Counted from the first letter of the stretch, positions 55,870-63,646 are shown. The stretch is 64,000 nt of DNA from Pseudomonas sp. N3-W (GCF_024970185.1 NZ_CP103965.1:5475001-5539000); one strand, 5' to 3'. Program-made: numbers and translations. Notes: generated from the sequence alone by a model not told the origin.

Positions 55870-56898
55870 ATGACACATCCGATAGCACTCCACCAACGCC
55901 ACGGGCTGAAGTTTCTGTTGACTCTTGTCCTTTGCCTACCGCTGCTTTCCTTTGCCGCCGAGCCATTACCGTCCTGGAACGATGGTTCGGCGAAAAAGCA
56001 CATCATCGAGTTCGTACAAGCCGTCACTGACCAATCCAGCAAGGACTTCGTCAAACCTGAAGACCGCATCGCGGTGTTCGACAATGACGGCACCCTGTGG
56101 AGCGAGCAGCCGATGTACTTCGAGTTTTTGTTTGCTCTCGAAGAGGTCAAACGGACGGCGCCACAACACCCGGAATGGAAAACCACCCAGCCGTTCCAGG
56201 CCGTTTTGGAGAACGATCACAAAGCTCTGGCTGCTTCGGGCATGGAGGGCTTCATGAAAATCTTCGGGGCGACCCATACCGGGATGACCACAGAAGCGTT
56301 CGATGACTACGCCAAGACCTGGCTTAGCCAGGCCAAGCACCCGAAAACGGGCAAACTGTTCACCGAGATGGTGTTCCAGCCGATGCTGGAAGTGCTCGAC
56401 TATCTGCGCGAACAGAACTTCAAGACCTACATCGTCTCGGGAGGCGATACTGCGTTCATGCGTGCCTTCGCCGAGAAGGTCTACGGCGTTCCGCCAGAAC
56501 AGGTGATTGGCACTACCTTCGTTACGGCCTTCCAGTACAAGGACGGCAAGGCCTCGATCATGCGCACGCCGAAACTGGCGCACAACGACGACGGCCCGGG
56601 CAAACCGGAAAGCATCGACGCGGTGATCGGCAAACGGCCGATTCTCGCGTTCGGCAACTCCGACGGCGATCTGCAAATGTTGCAATGGACTGCCGCAGGG
56701 CCTGGTAAAAGATTCATGGGGTTGGTGCACCACACCGACGCCAAACGCGAGTGGGCCTATGACCGCAAGTCCGACATCGGTCGTCTGGATAAGGCGCTGG
56801 ACGAAGCAAACAACCGTGGCTGGACTGTTGTGGACATGGCGACCGAATGGCGCCGGATTTATCCATTCGATGGCACCACTACCGATCAAGTGAAGTAA
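55870..56898 (+). CDS. Exported HAD-family phosphatase, transposon passenger
   Basis: 342 residues from the ATG at 55870, with AAGGGA upstream; an in-frame start at 55810 lacks one. The signal peptide (LKFLLTLVLCLPLLSFAAE) directs it to the periplasm. HAD motif I is DNDGTLW in IAVFDNDGTLWSE, motif II VSGGDTAF, motif III Lys region, and motif IV AFGNSDGDLQML. All catalytic Asp are present, so it should hydrolyse a phosphate ester; the substrate is unknown. It lies inside the IS66-type unit with codon use like Pseudomonas core genes, so it may have been captured from a related chromosome. Confidence 0.9.
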   Translation: MTHPIALHQRHGLKFLLTLVLCLPLLSFAAEPLPSWNDGSAKKHIIEFVQAVTDQSSKDFVKPEDRIAVFDNDGTLWSEQPMYFEFLFALEEVKRTAPQHPEWKTTQPFQAVLENDHKALAASGMEGFMKIFGATHTGMTTEAFDDYAKTWLSQAKHPKTGKLFTEMVFQPMLEVLDYLREQNFKTYIVSGGDTAFMRAFAEKVYGVPPEQVIGTTFVTAFQYKDGKASIMRTPKLAHNDDGPGKPESIDAVIGKRPILAFGNSDGDLQMLQWTAAGPGKRFMGLVHHTDAKREWAYDRKSDIGRLDKALDEANNRGWTVVDMATEWRRIYPFDGTTTDQVK

Positions 56899-57135
56899 AC
56901 AAGGCGATTTATCTCGACGGATTCATGGTGGAATGAGCCTAGGAAAAGCTGGTAGCGCGAGGTACGCATTTACCAATTTCGCCATGTCCGCTTGGAATAC
57001 TGAATAGCCTGTAGTTGCAGGCAGGGCAAAAGTCCTTTTGGCCGACTTTTGGATAAGAGGTCGGCCGCAGCAGGCGTATGTTGTTACGCTCCCTTAAGCG
57101 TTGGGATCGTAAAGGTGTGTTGGCCGGACGCTTAC

Positions 57136-57265
57136 GAACGTCCTCAACTCTGAGAGGCTGTTCCATTGACGCAGTATCAAGCAGCTCTCGCTTCTCAACA
57201 TCGTCAAGAACGTCCAGCGCATCAAGCGCCCTGACATCTCCTAGAGGATATGGGCAAGCGTCCAA
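57136..57265 (-). pseudogene. 5' part of the twice-interrupted gene
   Basis: The frame reads ALDALDVLDDVEKRELL, ASMEQPLRVEDV and then runs into the transposon end. Joined to 52713-52916 it becomes RVEDVLRFVPTEP with no frame change. The true start is unclear: TTG at 57265 has no good ribosome site. A well-placed ATG at 57319 (GGAGGTGATTGCG before it) begins MTSDAAHPAS and stops in another frame, so an older frameshift may also be present. Downstream of the exonuclease gene on the same strand and probably once in its operon. Confidence 0.75.
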
Positions 57266-57308
57266 AGTGCTTTTCGCCTTTCGGTCTCACGATGCCGGAT
57301 GCGCTGCA

Positions 57309-57821
57309 TCAGAAGTCATCGCAATCACCTCCAGCCTGCTTTGAGACCGTCGATAATCGTCGATAAAGTCCTGAGAGCAATCGCGCATCGAGCAGCGCCT
57401 GGTGAGGAAGTTCGGGGAGTGCTACGTCTCCAATGTCGTCTGCCTCGATATGTCTGAGTAGCTGGATCAGGTTCGTCGGCCTGTTCACCACATGGCTAGG
57501 CCATCGGTGATTCACGTAGGCAAGTTGACAGAAGAAGTCCCAATCCCAATCCGGTGCGTCTGTGCAAATCTCTAGCGGGCCTTCGATAGCATCGAGGAAA
57601 GTCCGCAGTGAGGCTTGGGCTTCCACGAGTGACATGCCATAGATAGGTAGATCAAGCTGGGGCAGGACGTTCTGTATGACGAACTCACTGCAGTCCTCGA
57701 CTTGGTAGGTGTCCGTAAGCTCGACGTAAAACTCGTCATCGGTCTCCGACACCAATGCCAACGAAATCAACTTCGTGTCCTGGTTCAGCTGGGTGAACTC
57801 ACAGTCCAAGAATAGCTTCAC
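57309..57821 (-). CDS. DEDDh-type 3'-5' exonuclease (RNase T/DnaQ-like fold)
   Basis: 170 residues from a GTG at 57821 with GGAG about 9 bases upstream. The frame is open to 57923, but family members start near (M)KLFLDCEFTQL. The D-x-E motif LFLDCEFTQLNQD, a central Asp region TDAPDWDWDFFCQLAY and HQALLDARLLSGLY (HxxxxD) make the four acidic/His catalytic sites of the exonuclease superfamily, closest in layout to Rv2179c-like exoribonucleases. Divergent from the retron 230 bases away. A link to retron RNA or msDNA processing is only a guess. Confidence 0.8.
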   Translation of the reverse strand: MKLFLDCEFTQLNQDTKLISLALVSETDDEFYVELTDTYQVEDCSEFVIQNVLPQLDLPIYGMSLVEAQASLRTFLDAIEGPLEICTDAPDWDWDFFCQLAYVNHRWPSHVVNRPTNLIQLLRHIEADDIGDVALPELPHQALLDARLLSGLYRRLSTVSKQAGGDCDDF

Positions 57822-58014
57822 CGATTCATTCTCTCCAGATGACAACTTTTCAAGTATCGAACCTACCACACTCGGCACACCGTGCTCCTTGGGTAGCTGG
57901 AACCCGACAGTCCTAATTATCAACCAATTTCTGAGTACGCATGAGTTTTACCTCCGTGCAGGATGCCAGATCGCACGCTTCCGACACTGGAGATCAAATC
58001 AGTCCACTTTTTTG

Positions 58015-58045
58015 TTGCAATAGCCGAGTAGCACTGTGCTAGTAT
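58015..58045 (+). promoter_or_regulatory. Putative retron promoter
   Basis: TTGCAA (58015-58020) and TAGTAT (58040-58045) are 19 bases apart and would start transcription near 58051, exactly where the retron RNA inverted repeat begins. Confidence 0.5.
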
Positions 58046-58050
58046 TTGAC

Positions 58051-58188
58051 TAGGCTTATAGATAGATTTTTGGTCGTGTTTCGCGATCTGTGATACCTAA
58101 TGTCGGAGTACATTGCTCCTACAATTTTGCAAGCTGTTTGGCGCTTCAGGGTTACTTGGAGTTTCGCATAAGAGTATCTATAAGCCTA
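58051..58188 (+). ncRNA. Retron msr-msd RNA
   Basis: TAGGCTTATAGATA (a1, 58051-58064) is the exact reverse complement of TATCTATAAGCCTA (a2, 58175-58188), the 14-bp closing stem typical of retron RNAs. Between them, GGTCG/CGATC (58072-58088) makes a stem whose loop holds TTT, as in msr. TGTCGGAG/CTCCTACA (58102-58123) makes a further hairpin. AG right after a1 offers the branching guanosine. The reverse transcriptase gene starts 11 bases after a2. The reverse-transcribed part should be in 58125-58174, but its exact ends cannot be read. Confidence 0.85.
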
Positions 58189-58198
58189 CTTACTAAAT

Positions 58199-59965
58199 AT
58201 GATAAAGCTAAAACTTTTACAGAGTGCTGCAACACTTCGCGACCTCTCTATTGTGCTTGGATTTCAACCAAAAGCTGTATCATTCATACTATATAAATAC
58301 TCAAAAGAAAAACTTTACACCAGTTTCACCATTCCGAAAAAGTCAGGTGCGCTTAGAGACATCCACGCTCCATGTGCGGAATTAAAAAACCTTCAAAGCC
58401 GGGTTTCCGAGTATCTCCAAGACTGTATACAAGAAATAAATGAGTATAAAAAAATTACTCAAACATTGTCTCATGGCTTTAAGCGCGGCTATTCAATAGT
58501 CACAAACGCTAGCACGCACAGAAAACGACGTCTTGTTCTTAACATCGACCTGGAAGATTTTTTTGGAAGCATAAACTTTGGACGTGTACGAGGATTTTTC
58601 ATAACTAACAAAAACTTCTCATTGAATCCAAATGTCGCCACGGTACTGGCCCAAATAATATGTTTCGACAATAAACTTCCACAGGGCAGCCCCTGCTCAC
58701 CGGTAATGTCTAACCTCATAGGTCATTTGCTGGACATTAAACTTGCCGCAATGGCTTCTTCCATGAAATGCACTTATTCGCGGTACGCGGATGACTTGAC
58801 TTTCTCGACGAATAAGCAACAGTTTCCAGTGGAGCTGGTGTCTCCTGGTGATAATCACCATGATTGGGTGGCTGGCGCGAAATTAGAACAGATCATCAGC
58901 AAGTGCGGTTTCAAGGTTAATGCTCGTAAGACCCGATTGCAATATCAAGACTCACGCCAAGATGTAACTGGCTTAGTGGTCAACGAAAAAGTTAATGTAC
59001 CTGCTCCGTATAGGCGGCAGGCTAGAGCGATGGCGCATAAATTATTTGAGCACGGCAGCTTCCAAATCGAACGACTTTCGATAAAAGACAAAGGCCAGGT
59101 TATCTCCGAAAGAATAGAAGGAAGCGTAGATCAGCTCTCTGGCATGTTCAGCTATATCGCCATGGTCTCTCAACACAGCAAAGATCTTTTGTTAAAAGCC
59201 GGTTTGAAAAACGCTCAGACGGAACTATCATCAATTGAAAAAGTCCATAGAGATCTGATTTTCTACAAAAGCTTTTATGCCAATCCCATGCCGACAATAA
59301 TCTGCGAGGGGAAGACGGATAACGTATATTTAAGGTGTGCTATACGTAGTCTAGCCAAGCAATACCCATTGCTTGCGACTTTTGAAGATGGAAACAAGTT
59401 AAAGCTAAACGTGTCACTATTCAAATATTCCAGACTAAATTCAAACCTGCTTGGCATTAGTGGTGGAACCTCTAATCTTAAGCCGTTCATTTCGGATTTC
59501 TCAAAAAATATAGCCAGGTATAAAAGTAGAAAGTCGCCTTTTCCTGTAATTATTTTGATCGACAATGATCGTGGCGCCAAAGAAATATACTCCACCATCA
59601 AAACAACGACAAAGACAGCTGACACGATTGATGGAAGTATGCCGTACTACCATATTGCTCAAGGCCTCTACGTCGTCCCCACTCCAAAACTAAACGGAGC
59701 GTTAGAAAGCAAGATTGAGGATTTCTTCCCCTTACAAACCTTAAGCGAAACTCTGGATGGAAAAAAGTTTAATGATAAAAACGAAGATTTGAAAGCTGAT
59801 GAATATGGAAAGCATTTTTTTGCAGAGCATGTAATAAAGAAGAAACAAAACTCTATTGATTTTACTGGCTTCAAACCGCTGCTTGATATTATTTCTTCAA
59901 TTATATCTCAGAGCGTAGCATTACATATGAGTGCTGTTGTTCCGCCGGCAGCTCCTAAGGTTTGA
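58199..59965 (+). CDS. Retron Ec67-type reverse transcriptase/TOPRIM fusion
   Basis: 588 residues, close to the ~586 of Ec67 RT. The N-terminal RT domain (~40-290) shows TIPKKSGALRDIHAP, the first catalytic Asp in LVLNIDLEDFFGSINF, LPQGSPCSPVMSN, YSRYADDLTFST (YADD ~195) and the retron-type VTG in QDVTGLVVNEKV. The C-terminal TOPRIM-like domain (~365-540) has the Glu in TIICEGKTDNVYLR and DxD in IILIDNDRGAKEIY. Ec67-type retrons act as anti-phage abortive systems in which msDNA holds the fused effector inactive. Strongly AT-rich compared with the core. Confidence 0.94.
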   Translation: MIKLKLLQSAATLRDLSIVLGFQPKAVSFILYKYSKEKLYTSFTIPKKSGALRDIHAPCAELKNLQSRVSEYLQDCIQEINEYKKITQTLSHGFKRGYSIVTNASTHRKRRLVLNIDLEDFFGSINFGRVRGFFITNKNFSLNPNVATVLAQIICFDNKLPQGSPCSPVMSNLIGHLLDIKLAAMASSMKCTYSRYADDLTFSTNKQQFPVELVSPGDNHHDWVAGAKLEQIISKCGFKVNARKTRLQYQDSRQDVTGLVVNEKVNVPAPYRRQARAMAHKLFEHGSFQIERLSIKDKGQVISERIEGSVDQLSGMFSYIAMVSQHSKDLLLKAGLKNAQTELSSIEKVHRDLIFYKSFYANPMPTIICEGKTDNVYLRCAIRSLAKQYPLLATFEDGNKLKLNVSLFKYSRLNSNLLGISGGTSNLKPFISDFSKNIARYKSRKSPFPVIILIDNDRGAKEIYSTIKTTTKTADTIDGSMPYYHIAQGLYVVPTPKLNGALESKIEDFFPLQTLSETLDGKKFNDKNEDLKADEYGKHFFAEHVIKKKQNSIDFTGFKPLLDIISSIISQSVALHMSAVVPPAAPKV

Positions 59966-60060
59966 TCGTGCTAGGTGTTAAGAACACCCTGTAAATAAAT
60001 CTCCGGTTCACTGTGACATTTTTCCAAAGACCACCTAAGTAACCAGGATCCATTTACCCA

Positions 60061-60309
60061 TCAGACGCACAGGCTGCTACTGCAGGACAGGCGGCGTGAA
60101 GATGTACCGGCCCTGCGTAGGTCGCAGGAATGTCTTAAGATTGGCCCTACCGCCCCCCGCTTGAAGGACGCCACGACGTAACGCGAATTCATTGTGCTCT
60201 GCACCCAGAATCTACCCTCTTTTCGTGCAAAGCAGATCTCGAACGTCCGCACAAAATGGCCGTCTGCAAACCGCCCATGCTGGTCGCGTTTCTTGTGGCC
60301 AAAGACCAC
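60061..60309 (-). pseudogene. Truncated copy 1 of a small tandem protein family (family A)
   Basis: The frame GVVFGHKKRDQHGRFADGHFVRTFEICFARKEGRFWVQSTMNSRYVVASFKRG matches copies 2 and 3 in their second half. The N-terminal half present in the others (LTDF... to TC(I/V)) is missing: an in-frame stop lies about 11 codons upstream and the first plausible start is a GTG at 60309. I treat it as a decayed or shortened paralogue. Confidence 0.6.
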
Positions 60310-60339
60310 ACCTATCGCGGAACATGACGTTAATCGTGT

Positions 60340-60765
60340 TCAGCATTTTCTTTTTCCTAACGCGTATTTGCTCCGGTTTTGAACATTTTCCGCACGGTAC
60401 CCGACGCAAGTCTTAAGGCGTTCAAAGGCATCCAATTTCTTGAACGTCGACCTGCCCAACTGACGCTTAAAACTAGCTACGACGTACAAGCTGTTCAACG
60501 TAGTAAGAACCCAGAACCGACCTTCTTTATGCACAGATAAAATGTGGGAGGTTCGAATCATGTGCCCGTCCTTGAACTGCTCACGAGGCCCTTTTCGTGA
60601 GTGGTCAAAGACTATTGCGATGCACGTTTTACCCACGAACAGCGCATCGCTAAGATACCCAGTGATCGGTGAATCGTAAGGCCACTGTTGGGCGCAAATG
60701 ATCCTTTTGAGTTGAAAGTCAGTCAGGTGGCGGTCATGACGGCCTGCATCGCTCGTGTCGAGCAT
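60340..60765 (-). CDS. Small tandem protein, family A copy 2
   Basis: 141 residues, ATG with GGAGAT upstream. Shared pattern with the neighbours: LTDFQLKRIICAQQW, a TCIAIVFDHS segment, then KDGHMIRTSHILSVHKEGRFWVLTTLNSLYVVASFKR. The last ~30 residues are basic and unlike the others. Soluble. Similar in layout (DG-x-x-(I/V)RT ... GRFWVL-x-T-x-NS-x-YVV) to the single gene at 62237-62644. No function known to me; the tandem arrangement suggests immunity or antitoxin-like genes. Confidence 0.7.
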   Translation of the reverse strand: MLDTSDAGRHDRHLTDFQLKRIICAQQWPYDSPITGYLSDALFVGKTCIAIVFDHSRKGPREQFKDGHMIRTSHILSVHKEGRFWVLTTLNSLYVVASFKRQLGRSTFKKLDAFERLKTCVGYRAENVQNRSKYALGKRKC

Positions 60766-60928
60766 ATTAGATCTCCATCCACTTTAATGATCTGACGTGG
60801 CTGAGGTGCCTCGCCCGAGCCAAGCTCTGGTGGCTATAGTGCTGATACCCACAAAACTAACTCTTGGTGCTAAATGGAAGACGCGATTTTCCCTGCGATC
60901 AGCCATTTCCTTTGAGATCTAAGCATCG

Positions 60929-61285
60929 TCAGAGGCGTTCGCCGGACTTGAGGAACTGGAGCAGGCTAGCTCTTCCGCCGCCTCGCTTGAACGTACCTAC
61001 AACGTAGTGTCCTTCATGCGTTGATAGCACCCAGAACCGGCCTTCCTTTCGAGCCGATTGGATTTTTCCTGTTTGGATGATCGAGCAATCAGCGTGACGG
61101 CCAAAGTCATCCTTATCTCGATGGCCAAAGACCACACCTACGCATGTGTCATCTATTATTATCGCACCACTGATAAATGCCATGATGGCAATGACGTACT
61201 TTTGATTTGTTGCTCGCACCAGACGAATCAACTCAAAGTCGGTCAGCCACTTACTGTGGAGCTCCACGTTGATAACTTCAGACAA
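60929..61285 (-). CDS. Small tandem protein, family A copy 3
   Basis: 118 residues from a TTG at 61285, which is supported by a perfect AGGAGG seven bases upstream and by alignment with copy 2. Pattern: KWLTDFELIRLVRATNQ, DDTCVGVVFGHRDKDDFGRHADCSIIQTGKIQSARKEGRFWVLSTHEGHYVVGTFKRGGG. Soluble. Function unknown. Confidence 0.75.
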   Translation of the reverse strand: MSEVINVELHSKWLTDFELIRLVRATNQKYVIAIMAFISGAIIIDDTCVGVVFGHRDKDDFGRHADCSIIQTGKIQSARKEGRFWVLSTHEGHYVVGTFKRGGGRASLLQFLKSGERL

Positions 61286-61335
61286 AATGTCCTCCTAATG
61301 CATTTTCTTCTTCTTCGATTTCCACCCATCCCTCG

Positions 61336-61704
61336 TTACGACGCTTGGATGCTGGTGTAAATCTTCCCGGTCTCTGTCACGAATTCGTAGAGGGGCAGGT
61401 CTTCAGTATTTCGCAATATTATTTTGGTAAGAGGTTCCATTAGGTACTTACCTTGATGGTTCATCCAAGGTGGCGAAAACAATGACACCTGGTCAACGAA
61501 AATAAAATCCGACTCGCCTTGCCATAGTTCCAGAAGAGTCTCTTCGTCACTCACAAGTTTCCTACACGGCCCGATCTTTCCATTAATCGAACCTATACCC
61601 TCTACAAAAAAGGAGTACGTACTGAAGGAAAGGTCGATGGTTTTCCAAAGTAGCAGTTCCTCATCAGGCCTGCCCAGGAGGTCTTCCCGAGTCGTTCTAA
61701 ACAA
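61336..61704 (-). CDS. Small tandem protein, family B copy 1
   Basis: 122 residues from a TTG at 61704 with GGAG six bases upstream. The alternative GTG at 61716 has no ribosome site. The chosen start (TTG TTT AGA ACG) lines up with the start of copy 2 (ATG TTT AGA AGT). Shared core: GK near 45, SD-x3-LL/LE, then SPPWMNHQGKYLMEPLTKIILRN. No named family recognised. Confidence 0.7.
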   Translation of the reverse strand: MFRTTREDLLGRPDEELLLWKTIDLSFSTYSFFVEGIGSINGKIGPCRKLVSDEETLLELWQGESDFIFVDQVSLFSPPWMNHQGKYLMEPLTKIILRNTEDLPLYEFVTETGKIYTSIQAS

Positions 61705-61771
61705 ATTAGTCTCCACCCAATGGGAGCTACGCGATCATTTCATTGCTGCAGATGCACATTATGAGATCAGA

Positions 61772-62194
61772 TCAAAAAATAACTCGCATTCCTTTCAGGG
61801 AATGGGCATCGATCAGTTGTCCAGGCGCATCGGTATAAGCCTTTTCGTCATCTATGTTGTGAAGACAAACCCGACGTCCCGTGAAGTCATATCCCACCAG
61901 CAACCCCGAAAGCTCCTCCATAATCCATTTGCCGGCTTTGTTCATCCACCCGGGCGTGACGACCTGAATTTCCGTAACGACAAACTCGCTGGTTTGTTGA
62001 GAAAGTATTTCTTCCAGCATATCGATGTCACTAATCATCATGCTGCGTGACCATACCTTGCCCTCCAAGCGTTCTTGAAGGACGACGTGATACCAAGGAT
62101 GAGCCAAGTGGCGTTCAAACATCCGCCAGTTCGAATATCCATCCCCAAAAATATTAGGAGCGCCCTCGGCAGCGGTCTCATGACTTCTAAACAT
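61772..62194 (-). CDS. Small tandem protein, family B copy 2
   Basis: 140 residues, ATG. Matches copy 1 in LEGKVWSRSMMISDIDMLEEILSQQTSEFVVTEIQVVTPGWMNKAGKWIMEELSGLLVG and ends with a longer tail. The WMN-x-x-GK-(W/Y)-(I/L)ME core is the clearest shared motif. Soluble, function unknown. Confidence 0.72.
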   Translation of the reverse strand: MFRSHETAAEGAPNIFGDGYSNWRMFERHLAHPWYHVVLQERLEGKVWSRSMMISDIDMLEEILSQQTSEFVVTEIQVVTPGWMNKAGKWIMEELSGLLVGYDFTGRRVCLHNIDDEKAYTDAPGQLIDAHSLKGMRVIF

Positions 62195-62236
62195 TTCACT
62201 TTCCCGTGGATCTACAGACCGCAGTCGCAGACGATA

Positions 62237-62644
62237 TCATCGATAAAGAGACAGTATCGCAGCGAGACTGGCTGACTTTTCGTCGCCGTCACCCTGCAAA
62301 ACGTACACAGTGTTTTTGGTTTCAAAGAGAAAGCCATCTTGGAATGAAATGGCCATGGTGCTGCGTACCCAATTTCCGTAATCGAAGCGTCCTCGGCTGT
62401 CCAGGATCACTTTTTCGGCGAAAACAAAGAGCGGTAGGTGGCCATGAACGTGGATTTTGGTGAGATCCCCATCGCTCGCTATCGCGCGCACGATCGTCCA
62501 CTGCTGGACGATGCAAAAGCCTTTGTTTGGGAAGCGGGTCTGCGCGATTTGAATTAGCGCTTCTTGGCTTTCTCCAGATCCAGAGCGCGACTCTCCAGTG
62601 GTGGAGAGGAGCTCGCTGGCTGCTTGGATTTCTTCGAACTCCAT
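62237..62644 (-). CDS. DUF6957-like small protein
   Basis: 135 residues. After a Ser/Glu-rich start, the core reads FCIVQQWTIVRAIASDGDLTKIHVHGHLPLFVFAEKVILDSRGRFDYGNWVRSTMAISFQDGFLFETKNTVYVLQGDG. The segment RFDYGNWVRST ... GFLFETKNTVYVL fits what I recall of the Pseudomonas DUF6957 family, and its layout mirrors family A of this array. Function unknown. The first gene of the minus-strand array, and so the likely site of its promoter. Confidence 0.65.
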   Translation of the reverse strand: MEFEEIQAASELLSTTGESRSGSGESQEALIQIAQTRFPNKGFCIVQQWTIVRAIASDGDLTKIHVHGHLPLFVFAEKVILDSRGRFDYGNWVRSTMAISFQDGFLFETKNTVYVLQGDGDEKSASLAAILSLYR

Positions 62645-62756
62645 GCTTCATTCCCGTCAATACATGTCATATGTTTAAACGCATCACCGTCAGGAAGCTC
62701 ACGGAAGCAACGCTACCTCGGGCATTGCCTTCTCATGATTAAAGAAGCCGAACGAC

Positions 62757-62786
62757 CCATAACGAGGAGTATATGACGTGTTATGG
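62757..62786. promoter_or_regulatory. Inverted repeat, possible operator
   Basis: CCATAAC (62757-62763) and GTTATGG (62780-62786) form a spaced dyad in the intergenic region between the divergent array and the HTH regulator gene, a good place for the regulator to bind. Confidence 0.45.
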
Positions 62787-62805
62787 ATCGGCGCAATGTG
62801 GCTTT

Positions 62806-62826
62806 ATCCTCTGTTTTGTAGAGGAT
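62806..62826 (+). promoter_or_regulatory. Hairpin covering the ribosome site of the HTH gene
   Basis: ATCCTC (62806-62811) pairs with GAGGAT (62821-62826), which is the Shine-Dalgarno of the ATG at 62832. Folded, the mRNA would hide its own ribosome site. Confidence 0.5.
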
Positions 62827-62831
62827 CATAA

Positions 62832-63299
62832 ATGTCTCTCAGCGAAGCATTTGCGGTCGTTATCCGGGCCTTGAGACAGAATTCAGGAATGTCCCAGGAC
62901 GACCTATCTTTACTTGATCGCTCTTATCTGAGTCGCGTGGAGCGCGGTAAGGGGAACGTTTCGATCGAAATGCTCTTGAAAATTTCAAAAATGCTGGACG
63001 CTGAGCCGACTGTTCTAATGCTCCTAACAACTTCTTTGCTTTCTGAGGAGGCGACAGATGTGGCGTTGGAGCGGATCTCGAGGAAGCTAGAGACGCTGAA
63101 AGAGACTGGTGTGATCGAGCTGATCTCCAGCGGCGGTAGGCCACGCCAACATGGGCGACCTTCCAACCTCGCTGCAAGTGAAAGACTAAAACTTGCTCCA
63201 CAGCTGAAGCAAAAAGGCCTATCTAATTCAGAGATAGCTCGAGAATTGGACGTTTCTAAGTCAACGGTACAACGGCATCTAGCCAAGGCTCCTCATTAA
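62832..63299 (+). CDS. Two-HTH transcriptional regulator (XRE + resolvase-type HTH)
   Basis: 155 residues, ATG with GAGGAT upstream. N-terminal XRE/Cro-type HTH at ~5-62 (FAVVIRALRQNSGMSQDDLSLLDRSYLSRVERGKGNVSIEMLLKISKML). The C terminus at ~110-155 is a Hin/resolvase-type HTH (GRPSNLAASERLKLAPQLKQKGLSNSEIARELDVSKSTVQRHL) without a resolvase catalytic domain. The double arrangement is unusual. Divergent from the small-protein array, which it may control. Confidence 0.8.
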   Translation: MSLSEAFAVVIRALRQNSGMSQDDLSLLDRSYLSRVERGKGNVSIEMLLKISKMLDAEPTVLMLLTTSLLSEEATDVALERISRKLETLKETGVIELISSGGRPRQHGRPSNLAASERLKLAPQLKQKGLSNSEIARELDVSKSTVQRHLAKAPH

Positions 63300-63490
63300 T
63301 GGTAATCGCTAAAATTACCAATATGATGATCTACCTCTCAGGCACGCTTCCTCTCCACTTGACCTCTTCACTGAGCTCTCAATCCACAGTGCATGCAGGA
63401 TGGCGATCACACACTTATTGAACCGGGAACTACCGAGCAAAACGATTTCTGGACATAAGGCGCATCATTTTCTTTAAAGTCAGTTTGTGG

Positions 63491-63646
63491 GTGGGCAAAG
63501 AGCTGAAAAAGAGGCCTCCGGGCAAGCCTGTCAATACCAAGAATGCCGATGCAGTGAGAGAGCTGAAAGCTTTAGGATTGAGTCAGTCAGAGGTAGCACA
63601 CAAGCTCGGATTGGCTAGATCAACTGTACGTCGGTATTGGCAGTGA
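63491..63646 (+). CDS. Small resolvase-type HTH protein or remnant
   Basis: 51 residues from a GTG at 63491. GKPVNTKNADAVRELKALGLSQSEVAHKLGLARSTVRRYWQ is a Hin-type HTH like the C terminus of the preceding regulator. No clear ribosome site; the frame stays open upstream to about 63432. It is either a short DNA-binding protein or the tail of a lost gene. The gap 63300-63490 shows nothing else. Confidence 0.5.
   Translation: MGKELKKRPPGKPVNTKNADAVRELKALGLSQSEVAHKLGLARSTVRRYWQ

Larger units (their letters stand above)
52917..57135 (+). mobile_element. IS66-type transposon with passenger phosphatase gene, 4219 bp
   Basis: Left end GTAACCGTCCGGGCAACACACC (52917 onward) and right end, read inward, GTAAGCGTCCGGCCAACACACC (57135 backward) differ at two of 22 positions and stay similar for about 20 more. 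Both are flanked by the same 8 bases GAACGTCC (52909-52916 and 57136-57143), the duplication size of IS66. Inside are tnpA, tnpB, tnpC, then a second IS66-like end at 55301-55321 and a HAD phosphatase gene. The duplication shows that the whole 4.2 kb moved as one unit. Confidence 0.88.

Noticed and set aside
56939..57135. Minus-strand continuation of the 57265 frame down to 56939 as a gene end
   Set aside because: It is read-through from the interrupted gene into the transposon end and phosphatase-distal noncoding sequence.
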